The notes beneath the pieces are model-generated. The model was not told the DNA's origin, ran no database searches, and saw only the letters and a program-made list of their open reading frames with translations. A DNA stretch of 64,000 nt, taken from Owenia fusiformis. Its lineage: Eukaryota > Annelida > Polychaeta > Sabellida > Oweniidae. The position numbers were made by a program, and so were the translations under genes. Position 1 is the stretch's first letter, and the number at the start of each line of letters is the position of its first letter. Shown in pieces: positions 57,593-64,000 of this stretch. Location: assembly GCA_903813345.2 (NCBI GenBank), contig CAIIXF020000011.1, forward strand, positions 3,990,571 to 4,054,570, written 5' to 3'.

Positions 57593-60195
57593 ATGAATAC
57601 GAAGATCGCTGTACTTTGTTTAGGTGAGTACAAAACTGTGTTTCTTAAATTGACTACTTACTATATACAGGGTGGGCCAATAAATATTGGAACATTTTTC
57701 TTTTTATTCAATTTTCTATACTATTGCAGTTCAGTTCACAAAAATTCAGATAATGGTAAAATGATTATTTGTGAAAATGTTAAAATACAAATATGTTTGT
57801 ATGATTATTTTTGGCTTGTCATGGTCATGATCTGTATACTGTGTGCGTCATGAAAAATTTCCAAATTTTTCTCTGCTTGAGACATCATTGCTCAAAAACA
57901 GTATCTCATACCATACAATATATGCCCTTCAAATAGTGTCAACACAATTTCCATCAATTGAAACATATGTAGTTATCTCTAGGAGAAGCTAGACATATCT
58001 CCCTTGGATAATATAGCTTAACTGACCTCAGCTTTTATCAAAACTGGCACGACATTTTGGGCAATGTGAGTCATCATATATAATGAATGACCAATATCTT
58101 CACCACTGATGGATGATATTCAAATCAAATTTATTTTTCACTTATTCGAAGAAGTAGGACTTCACCATCGATTAACTTTTCTTACAATTAGGATTTTCTT
58201 GAAAAAAACTAGTTGAAGAAAGTATTTTACTCGGTTTAGATATATTTATGTTATCTAACGTATGAGGACCACACTTTACGATGATGAACCATCAACAATT
58301 CCAAAAGCTCATTCTATCATTGAACCGGGGATATAAAGTCAGCACGTGTCTGTTTTCGGGGCAAAATTGATTTTCACAAAAACAATATAATAAAAATGTT
58401 GAATTGGTTTTTATGAAAAATGAGAAAATAGGTTCTGTGGTTTCAAACCCAATCCCCCTTGGTTAAAAACGATTCTTAAAGCCAGTGCTGATTGGGCCAA
58501 GCGAGAATTAATCAGTTTTTAATACAAGTTTTTTTATACAAGTATCGATATTTTATTCAGTTTTCGGTTTTGGCATTAGAGATGCTCGAACTGACTGCGA
58601 AATAAATAGTAACTTCTCCTTTAATGATAATTCGTTTCTTACGCAAACTTGGACATACATACTAGAGCTTGAGAAATGTCCTTTTCTAGAAATCAGTGCA
58701 ACAGTAGCATGCCTTGTCTCAGTAATTGCAGTAATTCATCCATCTGGCCCTTTAATATTCATGTCCCAAAGAGGATCGACTCCCAGACGTCCATCCCGAT
58801 GGACGACCTTGACCTTGGTCGGCGACAACGAGGCAACTGACTGTTTATTCATTATCAGCAATCAAAGAGATATGAACTAAGAATTTAGACATCACCATAT
58901 GTGTTTTGAATTTTGGTTTCGAAATGACAGCAAATACTCTCGATTGAAATTCTGAAGTGATGAAATGGGATGTGCTTTGTTTCAAATTCTGTAATCACGA
59001 CGTGACTCACTGACTGAATTAACATGTCTCTGACACGGCACCCTGGGAGCCAATCCTCCTTGTCTAAGTCCCGTGCTCAACATCAAAAATAGTGATCAAA
59101 GACGGTAATGGGCGAAATAGGCGGCACAAATCAGTATTTTTTAATTTCAGGCCAAATTATGAAGAAAATGGGCCTCAAAGGAGGAGGGAAGTTAGCGCAT
59201 CAGATTTTGGACAGTCATGTGTTTGATTTTGGCCATTTCCTGGGGATTTAAACAGGTGCATATGTTAGGCGAATGCATTACCTCCAGGAAAATCACTTTT
59301 AGAGATGATAAAATAATTTCGACTTTGAGACAGGGTAGATGCAAAGAACCCACCCACATGTTTTTTCTGAAATGTTTTCCTGATTTTCAACCCCTTCCAT
59401 CCTTGCTTTTTTAATTTTTCTTGCATCAGTATGTTGCGTTTTGACACACAGTTAATCCCTTAAAAGGAATAAATGATTCCTTTCAGATAAAGTGGAAAAC
59501 AATATTTCCCATGTTAATTTCCCATAGGAAAAATCATTGCTTTCAGCTAAGTTTGGTCACCCATAATGGGTATCTTTAAAACCCCTTCAGGAATCACTTA
59601 TTCCTTTAAAGTGGTTAACTATGTGTCAAAATGCAACACATTGATGCAAGAAAAATTAAAAAAGCAGGGATGGAAGGGGTCGAAAATTAGGAAAACATTT
59701 CAGAAAAAACATGTGGGTGGGTTGTTTGCATCTACCCTGTCTCAAAGTCGAAATTATTTTATCATTTCTAGAAGTGATTTTCCTGGAGGTAATGCATTGG
59801 CCTAACATATGTAATTGTTTAAATCCTCAGAAAATGGCCAAAATCCAACATATGACTGTCCAAAATCTGTTGCGCTAATTTCCCCCCTCCTTAATTTGGG
59901 CCCACTTTAGGTTTTTATGGGCCCACATTTTTTCCGCACAATCGCGGAATTTTTTCTCTGACCTGAACTTTGGGCCCTCCCCTTGTTGGTTCCCAGATTC
60001 GCCCCTGCGCCCCGTTCTATATTTTCATATGTTATAGTTTTAGCCGTGCTGCTTGCCCAGGAGACGTCATGTGCCCACTACAGATCAAGCATGTGTATGG
60101 GGTATTGCAGGAAACTCAATGTTTTCTGTAAAAGGAGCCGAATCCCACGCAGTGCCCTTCATACCAGATGCCTCCCTGCGACTAGGCGATGCTAG
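57593..60195 (+). CDS. Secreted cationic six-cysteine peptide, unrecognised (2 exons)
   Basis: Exon 57593-57623 (GTGAGT donor) joins exon 60038-60195 in phase 1 to encode 62 residues. The join falls inside the signal peptide and completes a perfect hydrophobic core (MNTKIAVLCL + VLAVLLAQ). The mature part, from about E19, has six cysteines spaced C-x7-C-x3-C-x6-C-x13-C-x6-C. It ends in RRC and carries about ten K/R against one E. Small size, strong basic charge and an even cysteine count are typical of host-defence or other disulfide-stapled secreted peptides. I do not recognise the spacing as a known family, and function is not shown. Support: strong TATA box, signal peptide restored by splicing, and an AATAAA 164 bases after the stop. 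Caution: a GTAAGT donor-like sequence overlaps the stop codon, so another splice form could exist. Confidence 0.7.
59164..59912. repeat. Long inverted repeat (~330-bp arms) in the peptide-gene intron
   Basis: Arms of about 59164-59493 and 59579-59912 are imperfect complements around a loop of about 85 bp. Shared landmarks in opposite orientation: AGATTTTGGACAGTCAT, GCATTACCTCCAGGAAAATC, CATCCTTGCTTTTTTAATTT and GGAATAAATGATTCCT. Mirror open frames on the two strands come from the symmetry. The transcript would form a long double-stranded stem. Confidence 0.85.
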
Positions 60196-60358
60196 TAAGT
60201 GTCATACATTTACAGGGTGTCAAATTCAATTGCGCCTCTTAAAAAGCACCGTGCCTCTTAATAAGCACTGCGTCATATTTCATTTTAAAGGCAATTTGAA
60301 TCTGGAGTTCTAGATTCAAACTAAAGACAGCAGCTACATGGAGGAGCAAACCCCAACT

Positions 60359-60364
60359 AATAAA
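60359..60364 (+). terminator. Candidate poly(A) signal of the Cys-rich peptide gene
   Basis: AATAAA 164 bases after the stop codon. Confidence 0.45.
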
Positions 60365-62439
60365 ACATGTTTTGATAATTGAGACATCTTGAAACTGGCA
60401 TCTTGAACAGAGCATATCAGGTATCAGCATTTAATGGTCAACCAAATTCCTTCACTGGCATTTAAGTTATAAAATATAATGTTTTTATAAAATAATGGCT
60501 ACCATTTTAAAATACATCTTCCATCTTGAGAATTTCTAAAAGCAGAATTTGTATTGTCCCTAGGCATCAGCATATAAAATTAAAACCAAATCCGTCAACT
60601 GTTATTTGGGTTATCTAAGATCACATATTAAACGACAAATGGCAGCTTTTTAAATAAATATAGCGACCATCTTTAATTTCTAGACTAAAGCTCATTTATT
60701 TATCTCAATGCTTCAATTGCGGTGATTTTGAAATTCAGATGCCCCAAAGGAAGATTGGCTCCCAGAGTGCAACATTGACATTCTGTCTCATATATTGGGA
60801 TGTCGTGATACAAAATTCCAAGGAGGATTGGCTCCGATGATCGGAACTCGATATTGAAAACGTCGAAATGAGGTTATTTTCTAAAATAATAACTAAGTAT
60901 CAAATCAGAAGAAACGGTCCAAAAGATTCCAACAAATATCTCGATCATTTCTTGGGAGTTTGGAATTTTTCGTTAGGAAATAAGACCAAAATTCACGAGT
61001 CAAATGTTGACGTGAACAAAATGGCGGCTGATAGAATTCAAAATTTTTTGCACTCTGAGAGCCAATCTATTTTGAATAGATTTTTCCTCTTTCTTGCTAA
61101 TTTCCATTACAACTTTTGGCCCTTTCCCTTTGGTACCAGTGCTTATATATATTGAAATTTAGTGGCAATTTTGAAATACCTACCGGGTTATTTGTCAGCA
61201 CTAGGAATCAGCATTTAATAAAATTCTATTGGTCACGAATATAGGTGATTGCCCAATTAATAGTACCAGTATTTTGTGATTGGTCAGATCATCCGGGTCA
61301 GATAGCATGGGTTGGTATAGTCGAAAGTTCCCTTTAACCGTTAATAATAGCTGTTTTGGTAGTTCAATTTTGATAGAACCCTTGTGTAATCAATCTGAAA
61401 TAGAAGTCACCCTTCGAAAAAAAACTTTTTTTGAATTTTTTGATTAACAATTTTCGAAACAATATTTCAAGATGTGCCTGTCAAACGATTAACCTGAAAA
61501 CTCACAGACAACATGTCCATTTTAAATATGACATCACATTGAAGTTTGAATATTTAATGCATTAATCGAGATTATTTATACTCGCATCTAGACTATTCCA
61601 TGGGTAACTTTGAATCTAAAAATTGAGAAATCAGAAGACCACATTTCGACAGTGTATGAATAATATAAAAATATGTACAAGGCCTTTCTTTGACCGTAAT
61701 ATTCCATCCATTCACACCACAACGGGAAGTTTTTTTATGAAACAAATTCCTCACCCGTTTAAGCTGATATGATAAAGTATATATTCCATCATGGTTATAC
61801 CATTCAAGCTTCGCTTTTGTTAATGCTATTGTATTATCTTTCCTCTAATGTTTTGTATAAAACGTATGATTTCTGATAAAGGAACACAATTGTGTTTGAA
61901 ATCATTTATATTCATATTTTTGTTAACTGCTCCTTTTGTCTTTTTCAGTTTAAAATGCAAATACATCGACTATTTACGAGCACGACTGGGTTATAAGAGA
62001 ACATAAAGATTAGAAGTGATATTTCGATGTAAAAGCCATCTAAACTGCAATAGAAAGCTATTTCGAACGATGAAATAAAATTCAATACCATTGTTTTGTA
62101 ATCTTTATCAACAAACGTTAATCAAAGACCTATAATGCGAGTTTTATAATGATTATTCCACATCGAACGCCTTGAATGCAAGTGCCCATGTCATATAACA
62201 TTTGAAAAGTTACAGAATTGTGAATTGTTGAATGAGCTCAAAATGCTACATACAAGGTTTGATCCATATAAAATGATGACGATAAAATGCTCTCATTTTG
62301 TGATTTTTCACAATCTACTCTTGTTTTGCAGACAATATAGATTATTTAAATACACATACAATGCAAAAAATATTGTTCAATTTAATTCAATTTATTCAAT
62401 TTGAAATTCCATCTACGAATAGTTCATTTTTTCTCTAGC
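60365..62439. other. Intergenic, no gene seen
   Basis: Contains repeat fragments: TTGGCTCCCAGAG and GAGGATTGGCTCCGATG (60745-60840), related to GGGAGCCAATCCTCCTTG near 59045, and the copy at 60950-61030 of the repeat at 36205. The 95-codon frame at 60868 runs through this repeat and is not called. Confidence 0.5.
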
Positions 62440-63330
62440 ATACAGTTCAAAACGTATGAAACATTGTGTTCATTATGATAAAGGATTAGTCATTACGAAA
62501 CACCACGTTCATAATACTCTTTTACAAATCTAAAATGACACAGCGGTACTTGTGTATCTTTTAAAATCAATATTTCATTATGAAGTGTATTTTTGTAATT
62601 CAAATAATCTCAAGTAAAATAAGATTTTTGTCAAAATGAAACGGATTACTTTTTAAAAAAATCTAAAATGACACAGTGGTGTATATTTTGAAATCAATAT
62701 TTCATTATGAAGTGTATTTTTGAAATTCAAATAATCTCAAGTAAAATAAGATTTTTGTCAAACTGAAAGGGATTACTTTTTTACAAATCTAAAATGACAC
62801 AGTGGTGTATATTTTGAAATCAATATTTCATTATGAAGTGTATTTTTGAAATTCAAATAATCTCAAGTAAAATAAGATTTTTGTCAAACTGAAAGGGATT
62901 ACTATTTTTACAAATCTAAAATGACACAGTAGTGTATATTTTGAAATCAATATTTCATTATGAAGTGTATTTTTGAAATTCACATAATCTCTAATAAAAT
63001 AAGATTTTTGTCAAAAGGAAAGGGATTACTCTTTTACGAATCTAAAATGACGCAGTGGTGTATCTTTTAAAATCAATATTTCATTTCGAAGTGTATTTAA
63101 GAATTTAAAATCTCAAATAAAATAAGATTTTTGTCGAAATGAAAGGGATTACTTTTTTACAAAGTGGTGTATATTTTGAAATCAATGTTTCATTATGAAG
63201 TGTATTTTTGTAATTCAAATAATCTCAAATAAAATGAGATTTGTGTCAAAATGAAAGGAACTAATCTACTCGTACAATGACACAGCGGTTTATCTTTCAA
63301 CATCAAGGTGAATTTTCACTTAAATCCCAA
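62440..63330 (+). repeat. ~126-bp tandem array, about 6-7 units
   Basis: The marker AATCTAAAATGACACAG recurs near 62527, 62660, 62786, 62913 and 63039, a spacing of about 126-133. Shared unit parts include AATCAATATTTCATTATGAAG and AAATAAGATTTTTGTCAAA. The last units (63140 onward) are shortened. Confidence 0.9.
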
Positions 63331-63559
63331 ACAGAGTGAGATTAGTGTCAGCAGGAAGTAATATATTACATTTTGATTCATTTTAATTTAAAAATGTGTG
63401 TATGCAAAATGTATTATATGATCATATATGGTATTTTATAAATAACATAACAATCAAATATAGATAATGATATACATGTTTATGATTTATAAAGTCATAC
63501 AGATAACATATTTACATAAAATAAAACGAGAATAAAATAACCTAACATTTACTTTGGCT

Positions 63560-63640
63560 TGGGGCGCGTATGGTGCTAATCATACGCGCTATTGCATAAA
63601 GTGCATAATTAATGACGTTACGTAATGAAGTATTACGTAA
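63560..63640. repeat. Two short hairpins side by side
   Basis: GCGCGTATG and CATACGCGC (loop of 8, about 63563-63590) are followed by TTACGTAAT and ATTACGTAA (loop of 5, about 63617-63641). They are probably the end of an inverted-repeat element continuing past the window. The region to 64000 has repeated GTATCTGACYCC and GTAGATAGC motifs and no gene I recognise. Confidence 0.55.
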
Positions 63641-64000
63641 AGAGGGGTATCTGACTCCTGTACACATGCTGCTGATCAGACAAACGAATATGCCCAGTAG
63701 ATAGCTCCCATGATAGAAAAGGGGTGGTGAGGTATCTGACCCCCGACCATGCTTGGTAGATCGCGAAGACCTGACTCCCAAGACGAATAGTGCGGTAGAT
63801 AGCCCCATGGAGAGATCTCCCGCAAAGTACGGAAGATGGGTAATTTAGACATAAAATACTGCCGAAAAATGAGAGTGTGAAATTACTTGGGGGTTAGAAC
63901 GAAGTAATGAGTGTGAATGCCAACAATTACTATTGTAAAGAGAAAACATCATAAAAGAAAAAGAAAGCATTTAAAAGGATTGGAGGTGGGGAGGTGGCGG

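Noticed and set aside
57661-57690. CAGGGTGGGCCAATAAATATT as a mariner end pairing with the reversed CAGGGTGGACC motif near 56980-56998
   Set aside because: The two motifs face away from each other, so they cannot be the two ends of one element. At most they are solo ends of separate decayed copies.
60053-60313. Alternative frame of 86 codons over the second exon of the Cys-rich peptide gene
   Set aside because: It does not continue the signal peptide of the first exon. The cysteine frame does, in phase. It remains possible if a different exon is spliced in.

Overview
The window is AT-rich, intron-rich animal nuclear DNA. The genes have spliced coding exons with GT-AG introns, TATA/initiator promoters and AATAAA signals. 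There are no bacterial-style operons. One gene is a clear orthologue of the animal Rab GTPase-activating protein USP6NL (RN-tre). The mix of FkbM methyltransferase, secreted EF-hand proteins, foldback-like elements and many small inverted-repeat elements fits a marine invertebrate. The species cannot be named from the sequence alone. Most of the long open frames in the window are chance frames or repeat-derived; the real genes were found mainly by joining short exons.

Layout. (1) 1.5-3.2 kb: a three-exon gene for an unrecognised small single-pass membrane protein. (2) 3.8-5.5 kb: a long inverted repeat, then an intronless membrane-anchored FkbM-type methyltransferase on the minus strand. (3) 6-11 kb: small inverted-repeat elements, a LINE-like 3' tail, and a directly duplicated 1.2-kb block. 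(4) 12.6-33 kb: two head-to-tail paralogous genes for secreted four-EF-hand calcium-binding proteins (A and B). Exon lengths and intron phases match almost exactly, and the TATA-Inr promoter with its non-coding first exon is duplicated too. Gene A is compact. Gene B's second intron has grown to about 9.4 kb by insertion of LINE remnants, a 2.2-kb foldback-like element, a young gag-protease-only LTR retrotransposon (5-bp target duplication AGTTT) and a MITE with a 9-bp target duplication. (5) 33-36.8 kb: repeats plus two decayed calmodulin-like exon fragments. (6) 37.6-51.2 kb: the USP6NL gene, 11 coding exons and 696 codons. It carries both TBC catalytic fingers, and its introns are full of tandem arrays and MITEs. 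(7) 51-57 kb: non-coding sequence with palindromes, a degenerate array and a transposon with GGGGCA-type ends. (8) 57.5-60.4 kb: a small gene with a strong TATA box. Its two exons join inside a signal peptide and encode a 62-residue, very basic, six-cysteine secreted peptide that I do not recognise. Its intron holds a roughly 330-bp-arm inverted repeat. (9) 60.2-64 kb: non-coding, including a roughly 126-bp tandem array.

Most notable: the cationic six-cysteine peptide gene, the EF-hand tandem pair with duplicated promoters, the pol-less LTR element, and tandem arrays that abut or resemble 3' splice sites. All exon joins were done by hand from splice sites and reading frame; none was checked against transcripts or databases.
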